NCBI RefSeq assembly: GCF_900766305.1 | Contig: NZ_CAAFUZ010000052.1 | Location: 1-25,347, forward strand | Direction: 5' to 3' | Origin: an uncultured Gemella sp. | Lineage (GTDB): Bacteria; Bacillota; Bacilli; Staphylococcales; Gemellaceae | DNA: 25,347 nucleotides | Shown here: in pieces, positions 7,924 to 16,053 of the stretch | Position numbering within the stretch: position 1 is the first letter of the stretch | How the letters are laid out: each line of letters opens with the position of its first letter | Translations under genes and position numbers: made by a program | Notes under the pieces: generated by a model | What the model was told of the DNA's origin: nothing | The model's database searches: none | What the model saw: only the letters and a program-made list of their open reading frames with translations

Positions 7924-9633
7924 CTATTCAGTTTCTATTATAATATCACCAAATAATTCATCTATCTTTGTTAAGTTTTTTTCTTCAACTTCATCTTTCT
8001 CTTCATGTGCTTCTTGTACTGGATTATCAAGTTCATCTTTTAGTATTTCATATTGATGATCTTGTATTGTATATATTTCATACTCGACACCAATAACTCG
8101 CTTAAATAAACTCTCTAAATATTTTTTATATTTAGAATTTGGAGCCATCTTAACCATATTATCCATTTCATTAAAGACTAATAACCCGCCTTCTTTTGAA
8201 GACGCTATAAGTTTACATGATTTAAATAAATCTCTCATAGTAGTTACTTCAGGATTATTTGTATTCAAACTCTCATTAATTATTTTTATAAATACATTAG
8301 ATGCATAGTTTGTAAGATTAGGATTTGAATCCTGTATAAGTTTGATAATCTTACTTTTATCTTTTATTATTACTTCTTTTATTTCTTCTTTTGGTGTATT
8401 ACCCACACCAGTATTTTGAAGTGAGTTACTATTTGCACTATTTTGGATACTGTTAGTTTGAGATAATTCCGTAATATTTTTCAGTTCTGTTTTTAATTTG
8501 AATAGCTTGTCTTCTAATAGTTTTACTCTGTTTTCTAACTCAATATTTCTTGTACCAGACACAGAATTTTGTATACTATCGTTAGCTGAGTTATTTTGAT
8601 CTGTACCTTCTTCTTTAGAACATATTTTTACTATACAAATTTGCATATAACTCATATATTCAGTAGAAAATCTAATGTGCTGTTCTGTTTGAGATAGGTA
8701 CTCAATTATTTTATAAAAATAATCAAAACCTACACTATCTATTTCTGTAGCAATTCTTTCAACATTATAACCAGTGTGCTTAGTATCTTTTAAATTTTTA
8801 TATACTACTATATCTCTAGTTACATTTATTAAGTCATTAAGCAGTAACTTAGTATCTTTTGCTTGTGCTACAAATTCATTATATTTTAATAGTGATTTTG
8901 TAACATCTCCCTGTAATAAACCTCTATAAAATTCTAGTATATCATCTTCGCTTATTGATGAAGTCACTTCTAATATATGATTCAAAGTTATCTCTTCAGC
9001 ATAATTAGAAACTTGATCTAAAATACTAATCGCATCTCTTAACCCACCTTTTGCTAGTGTAGCAATTTTCTCTATCGCAGCTTCTTCAATAACTAAATTT
9101 TCTTCTTTTGCAATATATTTTAATCTATCAATTAATTGTTCTTGAGATAAATTTTTAAATTCAAATCTTTGGCATCTTGATAAAATAGTTGCAGGTATTT
9201 TATGAATTTCAGTAGTAGCAAGTATAAAGATTACATGTGCTGGTGGTTCCTCTAGCGTTTTTAATAATGCATTAAACGCAGCAGTCGTTAGCATATGTAC
9301 TTCGTCTATAATATAGACTTTATATTTACCTTCAGTTGGTAGAAATTTAATAGCTTCTTTTATATCACGAACTTCATCAACACCATTGTTACTAGCTGCA
9401 TCTATTTCAATTATGTCAACATTTTCTTTCTGATATATTTCATTACCATTAACCTCATTAGCAAATATCTTCGCTATAGAGGTTTTACCAGTTCCTCTTG
9501 ATCCATAAAATAAATAGGCGTGACTTATTTGATCTTTGTCAATCGCATTTCTCAACACAGAAACTATATGATTTTGACCAACTATATCATTAAACGTTTG
9601 TGGTCGATATTTCCTATATAATGCTTGAAACAT
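7924..9633 (-). CDS. dnaX: DNA polymerase III gamma/tau subunit, lacking the zinc module
   Basis: This 569-residue clamp-loader ATPase belongs to the replicase. It has Walker A GSRGTGKTS at 44-52, a Walker B region VYIIDEVHML at 106-115, sensor 1 ATTE at 140-142 and the SRC arginine-finger motif at 152-154. The AAA+ lid, oligomerisation domain and a Gln/Asn/Ser-rich linker interrupted by a coiled-coil stretch (about 370-395) lead to a tau-like C-terminal domain. The feature that stands out is between Walker A and the IEIDAASNNGVDE motif. Bacterial DnaX normally has a loop with four cysteines holding zinc, but here only about a dozen residues join them and none is cysteine. The rest is intact, so this looks like a functional variant. 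AGGAGG precedes the ATG. Confidence 0.96.
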   Translation of the reverse strand: MFQALYRKYRPQTFNDIVGQNHIVSVLRNAIDKDQISHAYLFYGSRGTGKTSIAKIFANEVNGNEIYQKENVDIIEIDAASNNGVDEVRDIKEAIKFLPTEGKYKVYIIDEVHMLTTAAFNALLKTLEEPPAHVIFILATTEIHKIPATILSRCQRFEFKNLSQEQLIDRLKYIAKEENLVIEEAAIEKIATLAKGGLRDAISILDQVSNYAEEITLNHILEVTSSISEDDILEFYRGLLQGDVTKSLLKYNEFVAQAKDTKLLLNDLINVTRDIVVYKNLKDTKHTGYNVERIATEIDSVGFDYFYKIIEYLSQTEQHIRFSTEYMSYMQICIVKICSKEEGTDQNNSANDSIQNSVSGTRNIELENRVKLLEDKLFKLKTELKNITELSQTNSIQNSANSNSLQNTGVGNTPKEEIKEVIIKDKSKIIKLIQDSNPNLTNYASNVFIKIINESLNTNNPEVTTMRDLFKSCKLIASSKEGGLLVFNEMDNMVKMAPNSKYKKYLESLFKRVIGVEYEIYTIQDHQYEILKDELDNPVQEAHEEKDEVEEKNLTKIDELFGDIIIETE

Positions 9634-9663
9634 ACAAACCTCCTAAATTATTTTAACCTATTA

Positions 9664-9672
9664 ATTATACCA
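9664..9672 (-). promoter_or_regulatory. Extended -10 promoter of dnaX
   Basis: TGGTATAAT on the minus strand lies 30 bp before the dnaX start codon, so the 5' untranslated leader would be short. There is no clear -35. The 23 bp at 9657-9679 are identical to 1506-1528, the promoter region of the asp23-nusB operon. Confidence 0.7.
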
Positions 9673-9745
9673 TATTTTCGACAGTACTAATAGTAAAAGA
9701 TAGCAGAGCAGACACATTATTAATAAAGTACACTACTCTATATTT

Positions 9746-10066
9746 TTACAAAACAACAAAATATATTCCCACAAGAAAACAAATTATACTCACTATCTGT
9801 AATATTCTCCCAGTTATTTTGCTGTCCTTTGCATACTTTTCAATATTTTCTGGTAACTTCGCTTCTTCATAACTTATGCTGATACCACTAATTAAATGAG
9901 CATTATCCCCTCTTAGAATATATTTGGCTATAACAAATAATACACCTGCAATATAAAACATTATAAGAGCTACAGCATACTCTATATACTCACTAGGTAA
10001 AAGAATAGACGATATAATTAAGATTTCACAAGGTAACATCAGCAAAATCGCTGTACTTGTTTTCAT
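9746..10066 (-). CDS. Small three-helix membrane protein, possibly DUF3784-like
   Basis: I do not recognise this gene with confidence. Starting at the ATG at 10066 it encodes 106 residues with three hydrophobic segments at about 5-23, 30-49 and 87-105. Between the second and third is a polar loop containing HLISGISISYEEAKLPENIEKY. That arrangement resembles the DUF3784 family of small membrane proteins, whose function is unknown. The ATG is 7 nt after AAAGGGGTG; an in-frame GTG at 10093 would read through this ribosome binding site and is less likely. It has its own promoter and sits alone between dnaX and the pot operon. No clear terminator follows, so readthrough into dnaX is possible. Confidence 0.6.
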   Translation of the reverse strand: MKTSTAILLMLPCEILIISSILLPSEYIEYAVALIMFYIAGVLFVIAKYILRGDNAHLISGISISYEEAKLPENIEKYAKDSKITGRILQIVSIICFLVGIYFVVL

Positions 10067-10117
10067 AGAAATGCACCCCTTTTTGTACTTCACTTAGCTA
10101 TTTTATTTTTCAATTAT

Positions 10118-10147
10118 ATTATACATTAACAAAACAACGATGGTCAA
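10118..10147 (-). promoter_or_regulatory. Promoter of the small membrane protein gene
   Basis: The minus strand has TTGACC (10147-10142), an 18-bp spacer and TATAAT (10123-10118), about 50 bp upstream of the ATG at 10066. It lies immediately beyond the pot operon terminator. Confidence 0.7.
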
Positions 10148-10154
10148 AACTTAC

Positions 10155-10196
10155 AAAAAAACTCTCCTCACTGAAATTTCTATCAGTAAAGAGAGT
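10155..10196 (-). terminator. Terminator of the pot operon
   Basis: On the minus strand ACTCTC pairs with GAGAGT and, nearer the loop, ACTGA pairs with TCAGT, closed by a TAGAAATT loop. Seven Ts follow at 10161-10155. It begins 24 bp after the potD stop. Confidence 0.9.
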
Positions 10197-10220
10197 CATT
10201 ATTAATACGATAATTTCGTT

Positions 10221-11300
10221 TTATTTTCTATTATTAATTTTGAATTTTAAGAATAGATCATTGTAGAATTGAATCATTTTTGGATCTAAATCTTCATACA
10301 CTTCAGCTCTATTTCCAAAACTTTCTAAATCTGGATAAAATTGTTCATCACTTGTTGTTTCTTCTGATAACAATTCTTTAGCTTTAGCATTAGGAGTTGC
10401 ATAGCCGATAAATTCAGAGTTTTTCGCTGCATTTTCAGGTTTTAACATAAAGTTAATAAATTTATATGCTGCATCCTCATTTTTAGAAGTTTTCGGTATT
10501 ACTATATTGTCAAACCATAGGTTAGTACCTTCTTTAGGTAATGCATAAACCATATTTTCATTTTCTTCCATAATTGATTTAGCATCTCCCGAGAAAACTA
10601 CCGATACCCATGCTTCATTGTTAATCATAAGCATTTTCTTCTCATCAGAGTTAATTGCTTTAATATTTGGGTGAAGTAACTCTAATTTTCTTTCTGCTAG
10701 GTTAAGGTTTACCTCATTAGTATCATTTACAGAATTTCCTTCTGATTGAAGAGCAATTCCCATCATTTCACGTGCACCATCAATTAATAAAATATTATTT
10801 TCTAAACGTGCATCCCATAGGTCATTCCATTTTTCAAATTTAAGATCTTCAGGAACTTTAGTTTTATCATAAAGTATTCCTAGAGTTCCCCAGAAATAAG
10901 GAATTGAAAATTCATTGTTTGGATCAAAACTTTTATTTCTAAATTGTTCTTCAATATTTTCAAAGCCCTCAATTTTACTATGATCTAATTTCTTAAGTAG
11001 ATTTAGCTTTTTCATTTTTTTAATCATATAATCAGATGGAATAACTATATCGTAAGGTGTAGAACCTGCTTGAATTTTTGTAAGCATAGCCTCGTTAGAG
11101 TCAAATGTTTCATATACTACTGAAATTCCAGTTTCTTCTTCAAACTTTTTAATTAAATCTGGATCAATATATTCTCCCCAGTTGAAAATTGTTAAAGTTT
11201 GTTTATCACCACTATTTGAACTATCTATGAAATTGCGACTATAAAGTAAACCTAAACAGATAACTAAGATTGAAATTGCAGAAATAAGTAATTTTTTCAT
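10221..11300 (-). CDS. potD: Spermidine/putrescine-binding protein PotD
   Basis: This 359-residue protein captures spermidine or putrescine outside the membrane and delivers it to PotBC. The mature part begins LTIFNWGEYIDPDLIKKFEEETG, then ETFDSNEAMLTKIQAG, YDIVIPSDYM and FSIPYFWGTLGILYDK, all typical of PotD. The N-terminus has a positively charged start and a hydrophobic segment at about 4-21. The only cysteine there (LVIC, residue 16) is preceded by isoleucine, not the small residue a lipobox needs, so it may be anchored by an uncleaved helix, as in streptococcal PotD. An AGGGAGG site lies inside the end of potC, and the start is 1 nt after the potC stop. It closes the operon. Confidence 0.95.
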   Translation of the reverse strand: MKKLLISAISILVICLGLLYSRNFIDSSNSGDKQTLTIFNWGEYIDPDLIKKFEEETGISVVYETFDSNEAMLTKIQAGSTPYDIVIPSDYMIKKMKKLNLLKKLDHSKIEGFENIEEQFRNKSFDPNNEFSIPYFWGTLGILYDKTKVPEDLKFEKWNDLWDARLENNILLIDGAREMMGIALQSEGNSVNDTNEVNLNLAERKLELLHPNIKAINSDEKKMLMINNEAWVSVVFSGDAKSIMEENENMVYALPKEGTNLWFDNIVIPKTSKNEDAAYKFINFMLKPENAAKNSEFIGYATPNAKAKELLSEETTSDEQFYPDLESFGNRAEVYEDLDPKMIQFYNDLFLKFKINNRK

Positions 11301-11301
11301 A

Positions 11302-12102
11302 TTATCTTACCTCCCTTTTTAATTTACTAGTATTGATTACATAATAAATTAATACCGCTACAACAACAAAGATAGTTAAAACTGTAGATAAAGCATTAAT
11401 CTGTAAGTTAATTCCTTGTCGAGCCATTGAGTAAATTTCAACAGAAAGTGTTTGGAATCCATTACCTGTAACAAAGAATGTTACTGCAAAGTCATCTAAA
11501 GAATAAGTTAGCCCCATAAAGAATCCAGCCCAAATACCTGGTGTAATATAAGGAATTACAATCTTACTCAATACTTGAGGATAAGTTGCTCCAAGGTCAA
11601 TTGCTGCATCAACCATAGTTCTAGGCATTTCATATAGTTTAGGTAATACCATTAAAACAACAATAGGTATACTAAATGCGATATGTGATAATAATACAGA
11701 CCAGAATCCTTGAATAGTGTCTAACCCTGTGTACTTAGAAATAAATGTAAACATTAATAAGAATGAACATCCAATGATAACGTCAGGACTTACAATAAGA
11801 ATATTATTCCCTACTAAGAAAGAATTTTTCTGCTTATTTGATTTTAAAGAATATATACCTAATGCACCCAATGTTCCAAAAATAGCAGAAAATAGTCCAC
11901 AAAGTAATGCAACAACAATTGTGTTAATTACAATAACCATCATACGTGTATTTTTAAATAAATCAACATAATGTTTCCAAGAAAATCCTTCGAAATCTAT
12001 CATTGTCTTACCTGAGTTAAATGAGTAGAATGCTAAGTAAATTAGAGGTATGTATAATATTGCAAAGATAACCCCTAAATATATTTTTGAAGTTAATTTC
12101 AT
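11302..12102 (-). CDS. potC: Spermidine/putrescine ABC transporter permease PotC
   Basis: This 266-residue inner-membrane permease has about six hydrophobic helices; the first follows MKLTSKIYLGVIFAILYIPL. The cytoplasmic coupling motif AAIDLGATYPQVLSKIVIPYITPGI, near residues 165-189, contacts the ATPase PotA. FFMGLTYSLDDFAVTFFVTG is characteristic of PotC. Its ATG shares one base with the potB stop (TAATG), and a GGAGG lies inside potB, so the two permease halves are translationally coupled for equal amounts. Confidence 0.95.
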   Translation of the reverse strand: MKLTSKIYLGVIFAILYIPLIYLAFYSFNSGKTMIDFEGFSWKHYVDLFKNTRMMVIVINTIVVALLCGLFSAIFGTLGALGIYSLKSNKQKNSFLVGNNILIVSPDVIIGCSFLLMFTFISKYTGLDTIQGFWSVLLSHIAFSIPIVVLMVLPKLYEMPRTMVDAAIDLGATYPQVLSKIVIPYITPGIWAGFFMGLTYSLDDFAVTFFVTGNGFQTLSVEIYSMARQGINLQINALSTVLTIFVVVAVLIYYVINTSKLKREVR

Positions 12103-12920
12103 TATTTTCTACCTCCAAAATTAGTTTTGTCTTTAGTATTTGTAAGAACCATTATAATCCCCATTACTACTATTAAGAATACTGCGATTGTTGAACCTAC
12201 TCCCCAGTTTTGAGTAACTAAGAAATGTTCTTCAATAGCTGTTCCTAAGTTGATAATTTTGTTCCCAGCAACAAGTCGAGTAATCATGAATAATGACAGA
12301 GCCGGAATAAATGTTACCTGAATACCAGTTTTAACACCATTTATACTTAATGGTAATATTATTTTTAAGAATGTAGTTTTAAAATCTGCACCTAGATCAT
12401 AAGACGCTTCTATTAAGTTCTTATTCATACCAGAAACCGAGTTATAAATAGGTAATAACATAAATGGTAAGAATATATAACTTGATACAAAAATAAAACT
12501 AAATGAATTAAATAGTAAACTTTGAGAGCCTATACCAATATACTCTAAGAAACTATTAATTGTTCCGTATTCACCAAATAACCCTAAGAACGCATAAGTT
12601 TTTAATAAAATATTAATCCATGTTGGTAAGATAATTAATAGAAGTAATAGTTCTTTATGTTTACTTTTATTAATAGCAAATGCTAATGGATAACTAATTA
12701 CTAAACATATAAGTGTAATTAAAAACGCATACCAGAAACTATATAATGTCATTAATACATATGTGCTACTAAAAAATATCTTATAATTTTCAAGTGTAAA
12801 ATTACCATCAATATCTCTAAATGAATGATAGAAGATAAGTAATATTGGAAATACTACAAAAAGTAACATCCACATTACATATGGAATCATAAAAAATGAA
12901 CGTGTTTTTCTATTAAACAT
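12102..12920 (-). CDS. potB: Spermidine/putrescine ABC transporter permease PotB
   Basis: The 272-residue product has six predicted membrane segments and the coupling motif EASYDLGADFKTTFLKIILPLSINGV in the cytoplasmic loop. LPTWINILLKTYAFLGLFGEYG is a typical PotB segment. It forms the polyamine channel with PotC. The start at 12920 is 3 nt after the potA stop; the GAGGAGG that serves as its ribosome binding site is also the run of glutamate codons at the end of potA. Family assignment as PotB rather than PotC rests on order and on the WINILLKTYA segment. Confidence 0.94.
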   Translation of the reverse strand: MFNRKTRSFFMIPYVMWMLLFVVFPILLIFYHSFRDIDGNFTLENYKIFFSSTYVLMTLYSFWYAFLITLICLVISYPLAFAINKSKHKELLLLLIILPTWINILLKTYAFLGLFGEYGTINSFLEYIGIGSQSLLFNSFSFIFVSSYIFLPFMLLPIYNSVSGMNKNLIEASYDLGADFKTTFLKIILPLSINGVKTGIQVTFIPALSLFMITRLVAGNKIINLGTAIEEHFLVTQNWGVGSTIAVFLIVVMGIIMVLTNTKDKTNFGGRK

Positions 12921-12923
12921 TTT

Positions 12924-14012
12924 TTATTCCTCCTCTTCATATGATTCAAGACGAGCATCAAATTCTTCTTCAGTTTCTCCAGGCACCATGATATGTATCG
13001 CTTCAGGATCAAAGTTTAAGCTTACAGCTGCTCCTGGTTTTGCTTGTTTTGTTGAATGAACAATCCATTCATTGTATTGATCATCTAAACAACAGATTTC
13101 ATAGTGAACTCCTCTAAATAACTGAGTATCTACTACTACACTGATTTTACCTTTATCAGCGCTTGTAATCTCTAAGTCCTCTGGACGAATAACTACTTCT
13201 ACACGTTTATTTTTATCTAAACCAGCATCTACACATTCATATTGTTTACCGTAGATTTCAACTAAATAGTCATCTAACATAACTGCATTAACAATATTAG
13301 ATTCACCAATGAAATCAGCAACAAAACGGTTTACTGGCTCATCATAAATATCAGTTGGTGTACCACTTTGTTCAATTTTCCCATGATTCATTACGAAGAT
13401 ATAGTCACTCATTGCTAGTGCTTCTTCTTGATCGTGAGTTACATAGATAAACGTAATTCCTGTTTGTTGTTGCAGTTCACGAAGTTCATATTGCATCTCT
13501 TGACGAAGTTTTAAATCAAGTGCTGAAAGTGATTCATCTAGTAAGATAATTTCCGGTTCATTAACAATTGCACGAGCTATAGCGACACGTTGTTTTTGTC
13601 CACCACTCATCTCACTTATATCACGATTTTCAAAGCCGGCTAAGTTAACTTGTTTAAGAGCTTTTTTTACTTTTTTATTAATTACTTCTTTCTTTTCATT
13701 TTTTATTTTTAATCCGAAAGCAACATTTTCAAATACATTCATGTGTGGGAATAATGCATAATCCTGGAACACAGTATTTACATGTCTCTTATTTGCAGGT
13801 AAATCATTAACTATTTTATCATCAAGTAGTACATCACCTGATGTTGGACTTAAAAATCCACCAATTAATTTTAAAATTGTACTTTTACCACATCCACTTG
13901 GTCCAAGTAATGTATAGAATTTTCCTTTTTCTATTTCTAAATCAATATTCTTTAATACATGTGTATTACCAAAAGACATTGATACATTTTTAAATTCAAC
14001 AATATTTGCCAT
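12924..14012 (-). CDS. potA: Spermidine/putrescine ABC transporter ATP-binding protein PotA
   Basis: The 362-residue ATPase powers polyamine import. Walker A is GPSGCGKST at about 38-46, the Q-loop is [12 protein letters not shown], the signature is [14 protein letters not shown], Walker B is [12 protein letters not shown] and the switch histidine is in [15 protein letters not shown]-terminal TOBE domain (from about 245) contains [10 protein letters not shown], typical of this class. The protein ends in an acidic ESYEEEE. AAGGAG precedes the ATG at 14012, 10 nt after the regulator gene, so regulator and transporter are co-transcribed. It is complete and unremarkable. Confidence 0.96.
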   Translation of the reverse strand: MANIVEFKNVSMSFGNTHVLKNIDLEIEKGKFYTLLGPSGCGKSTILKLIGGFLSPTSGDVLLDDKIVNDLPANKRHVNTVFQDYALFPHMNVFENVAFGLKIKNEKKEVINKKVKKALKQVNLAGFENRDISEMSGGQKQRVAIARAIVNEPEIILLDESLSALDLKLRQEMQYELRELQQQTGITFIYVTHDQEEALAMSDYIFVMNHGKIEQSGTPTDIYDEPVNRFVADFIGESNIVNAVMLDDYLVEIYGKQYECVDAGLDKNKRVEVVIRPEDLEITSADKGKISVVVDTQLFRGVHYEICCLDDQYNEWIVHSTKQAKPGAAVSLNFDPEAIHIMVPGETEEEFDARLESYEEEE

Positions 14013-14022
14013 TATTTTCTCC

Positions 14023-14568
14023 TTATAAATACGAATTAGTAGCTACAATTAACACTTCACATTCTTCATCGAATGGATTTGATATTCTATGCTCTGACGT
14101 AGCTAAAAAATAAAAACTTTCATGAGTAGAAGCTATAAACTCCTCATCACCTAATCTTAATTTACATTTCCCCTTCAGAACATAGCATAATGTTTCTGAT
14201 TCAGAAGGATCAAATGTTTTATAGTTACTATTTTTATCAAGTTTCAATATAAGTGATTCCATCTCTTTCTCATTTGATTCTGGAACCAACCATGTAAGTT
14301 TATATCCTTCATCAGTTTCTTCATAACTAGTTTGATCTTCTAATGAATAATATACTTTCTGACTAGTACTCTCCTTATCAAAAAAATCTTTAGGAGCACA
14401 TCCAAGAACTTGGAGTATATTAAAAAAAGTTTCCATTGATGGCGATGCTAAATCACGCTCAACTTGAGATATATACCCCTTACTAAGATCAGTACGTTCA
14501 CCTAATTCTTCTTGGGTGAGGTTTTTTTGAATACGTAGTCTCTTTAATCTTTCACCTATAGAATACAT
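14023..14568 (-). CDS. XRE-family regulator with C-terminal cupin domain, likely pot operon regulator
   Basis: This 181-residue protein has an N-terminal helix-turn-helix of Cro/C1 type at residues 5-62 ([21 protein letters not shown], then [20 protein letters not shown]). A cupin barrel spans about 105-180 ([20 protein letters not shown], then [16 protein letters not shown]). This XRE-cupin layout is that of PuuR-like regulators, where the cupin is thought to sense a small ligand. It is the first gene of regulator-potABCD, so polyamines are the natural candidate ligand; that is inference. The upstream region holds an array of palindromes that are candidate binding sites. AAAGGAG precedes the ATG at 14568. 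Confidence 0.88.
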   Translation of the reverse strand: MYSIGERLKRLRIQKNLTQEELGERTDLSKGYISQVERDLASPSMETFFNILQVLGCAPKDFFDKESTSQKVYYSLEDQTSYEETDEGYKLTWLVPESNEKEMESLILKLDKNSNYKTFDPSESETLCYVLKGKCKLRLGDEEFIASTHESFYFLATSEHRISNPFDEECEVLIVATNSYL

Positions 14569-14593
14569 AACTTCTCCTTTCTATAGTCAAGAA

Positions 14594-14734
14594 GTTAATA
14601 TTGTTTTACAATATATAACTTTAAGTTAATTTTGTTTATTATTATCTAACAAAACGTTAATGTTGTTTACTATTAGTAAACTTATCGTTATTTAAGTTTA
14701 TTAATAATAAACTCTTTGTTTAGTATGATTAAAT
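14594..14734. promoter_or_regulatory. Array of 17-bp palindromes at 31-bp spacing (candidate operators)
   Basis: Four 17-bp sites with consensus GTTTAYTATTARTAAAC lie at 14603-14619, 14634-14650, 14665-14681 and 14696-14712, exactly 31 bp apart. The third (GTTTACTATTAGTAAAC) and fourth (GTTTATTAATAATAAAC) are perfect palindromes; the first two have mismatches. Each is preceded by GTTAAT or GTTATT at the same offset, so the true repeat is the whole 31-bp unit beginning at 14594, 14625, 14656 and 14687. A weaker fifth site, GTTTAGTATGATTAAAT, is at 14718-14734, 22 bp on. Spacings near three and two helical turns would place bound dimers on one DNA face. The likely ligand is the adjacent XRE-cupin protein. 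Confidence 0.75.
14610..14638 (-). promoter_or_regulatory. Possible promoter of regulator-potABCD inside the operator array
   Basis: The minus strand offers TAAACA (14638-14633), 17 bp and TATATT (14615-14610), about 42 bp before the regulator ATG. Both boxes fall in the first two palindromes, so a bound protein would cover the promoter. The match is moderate and I found no better one. Confidence 0.4.
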
Positions 14735-14759
14735 CACAAGTTATATAATACTATATTTT

Positions 14760-14781
14760 CAAGTTAAAATCAAGTTAAAAT
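14760..14781 (+). repeat. Tandem 11-bp repeat CAAGTTAAAAT x2
   Basis: CAAGTTAAAAT occurs at 14760-14770 and again at 14771-14781 with no gap. A related inverted copy (ACTTATTTTTCAACTTTTT) follows. The AAGTTAA core resembles the AAGTTAAT segments in the operator array to the left. Confidence 0.6.
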
Positions 14782-14861
14782 CGACTTATTTTTCAACTTT
14801 TTAATAATTATAAATTCCCTCAATAAAGCTTATTATTCTTTATTATCTTAACGTTTTAGTA

Positions 14862-14867
14862 TATAAT
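14862..14867 (+). promoter_or_regulatory. Probable -10 box of the pseudouridine synthase gene
   Basis: TATAAT lies 37 bp before the ATG at 14905. The -35 is poor: TTTATT at 17 bp. The rest of the intergenic stretch 14735-14861 is AT-rich and, apart from the 11-bp tandem repeat, shows nothing I can name. Confidence 0.5.
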
Positions 14868-14904
14868 GGTACTATTAATATAAGAAAGAAATCAAGGTAC
14901 CATA

Positions 14905-15756
14905 ATGAAATTTAAAATACTACAGCCCTTCACATCAGTTGAGGGTTATTTAAGTCAATTTTTAAAAGTGTCAAAAAAGAATATACATACTATTAGAATG
15001 CAAAGTCATCATGATAAAGAAACGATTAAAGTTAATGGAAAAGAAGCGGATTTAACATCAAGTTTATTTACAAATGATACACTAGAAGTAAATATAGATT
15101 TAGCGACATCTAAGTACTTATCAAACACAGCCGCTACAATAAACAAAGAATACGAGGATGATTATGTTCTTATCGTATCAAAACCATTCGGTATTAAAAC
15201 TCATCCAAATGATATAGAAGATGAAAATGATACTCTAGTTAATTATTTAATAGCGGATTATAACTATCTAGAACCTATTCATAGACTTGATATAGATACT
15301 TGTGGATTGGTAATTCTAGCAAAAACACCTCTAATAAAAGCTAAACTAGACCAAATGCTTGAACAAAGAGTAATTAAACGTTACTATACAGCATTAATAA
15401 AAAACAATATTAAACCACAAACTATTAATACTAATATAGGCAGAGATAGTAAAGAGAAAAACAAAATGGCTGTAACTAGAAACGGAAAGAATGCTATTAC
15501 TAATATACTTGAATGCAGTAAATTAGATCAAAATAGATTTGCAGTACTTATCTCTCTTGAAACAGGTAGAACTCACCAAATTCGAGTCCATTTATCTTCT
15601 TTAGGTGTTCCAATAATAGGAGATAAATTATATTCAAAAGACGGCTATAAATACGAAAAAATGTATTTAGGAGCATTAAAAGTTGTTTTCCCACACCCTG
15701 TTACAGGAAACATTTTAGAAATTAAATCGTCAATTGAAAAAGATTTTATACAATAA
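14905..15756 (+). CDS. RluA-family RNA pseudouridine synthase
   Basis: The 283-residue enzyme converts uridines in RNA to pseudouridine. An N-terminal S4-like region (about 10-65) includes TIKVNGKEADLTSSLFTNDTLEV. The catalytic domain has the HRLD motif at 126-129, with D129 as the expected nucleophile, and RTHQIRVHLSSLGVPIIGD at 222-240. This pattern is the RluA/RluD class that modifies 23S rRNA or tRNA; I cannot say which site. It is the only gene on its transcript, divergent from the pot regulator, and ends at a bidirectional terminator. The start has an AAGG site 8 nt upstream, weaker than most genes here. Confidence 0.92.
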   Translation: MKFKILQPFTSVEGYLSQFLKVSKKNIHTIRMQSHHDKETIKVNGKEADLTSSLFTNDTLEVNIDLATSKYLSNTAATINKEYEDDYVLIVSKPFGIKTHPNDIEDENDTLVNYLIADYNYLEPIHRLDIDTCGLVILAKTPLIKAKLDQMLEQRVIKRYYTALIKNNIKPQTINTNIGRDSKEKNKMAVTRNGKNAITNILECSKLDQNRFAVLISLETGRTHQIRVHLSSLGVPIIGDKLYSKDGYKYEKMYLGALKVVFPHPVTGNILEIKSSIEKDFIQ

Positions 15757-15763
15757 TAAATGA

Positions 15764-15798
15764 AAAACAGATGTGCAGTATTATTACACATCTGTTTT
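15764..15798. terminator. Bidirectional terminator between convergent genes
   Basis: AAAACAGATGTG (15764-15775) pairs perfectly with CACATCTGTTTT (15787-15798), a 12-bp stem with an 11-nt loop. T-rich sequence follows on both strands, so it can end both the pseudouridine synthase transcript and the pyrH-frr-yneF transcript. Confidence 0.9.
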
Positions 15799-15805
15799 AT
15801 TTAAA

Positions 15806-16051
15806 TTATTTTTTCATTTGTTTTTGCGCTTGTTTTTGCGCTTTTTGCATGTTGCTCATAACTTGATTGATTTTTTTACGAGATGGTTTTTGTCCCATTT
15901 GACTCATCATACTCATAACCATATCTTCGTTAATTTGAGGATTTTTTTCCATGTAGTTCATGAAATTACGTCTTGCTAGATAGAAACCTCCAACAACACC
16001 GACAAGTAAACAAATTGCTCCAACTAAAATTGTAACTGCAGTTGCACTCAT
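15806..16051 (-). CDS. yneF: UPF0154 family membrane protein YneF
   Basis: This 81-residue protein has a single N-terminal membrane helix at about 5-26 ([22 protein letters not shown]). The conserved cytoplasmic segment [29 protein letters not shown] follows, and then a Gln/Lys-rich tail. That pattern defines UPF0154/YneF, found in nearly all Bacilli, of unknown function. It begins 2 nt after the DUF896 gene and ends the pyrH-frr operon. The AAAGGAAAT ribosome binding site lies in the end of the upstream gene. Function unknown. Confidence 0.9.
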   Translation of the reverse strand: MSATAVTILVGAICLLVGVVGGFYLARRNFMNYMEKNPQINEDMVMSMMSQMGQKPSRKKINQVMSNMQKAQKQAQKQMKK

Positions 16052-16053
16052 TG

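Noticed and set aside
7975..7981. Slippery A AAA AAC heptamer in the dnaX frame, which could suggest a tau/gamma frameshift
   Set aside because: It lies about 17 codons from the natural end, so the product would hardly change. I see no downstream pseudoknot, and such runs are frequent in this AT-rich DNA.
9634..9745. Possible SRP RNA gene, often located just upstream of dnaX in Bacillus
   Set aside because: The GGAAGCAG-type conserved loop of the SRP RNA is absent and the interval is only about 110 bp with a promoter.
11230..11300. Lipobox in PotD at Cys16
   Set aside because: The residue before Cys is Ile and no small residue is present, so I do not call it a lipoprotein.
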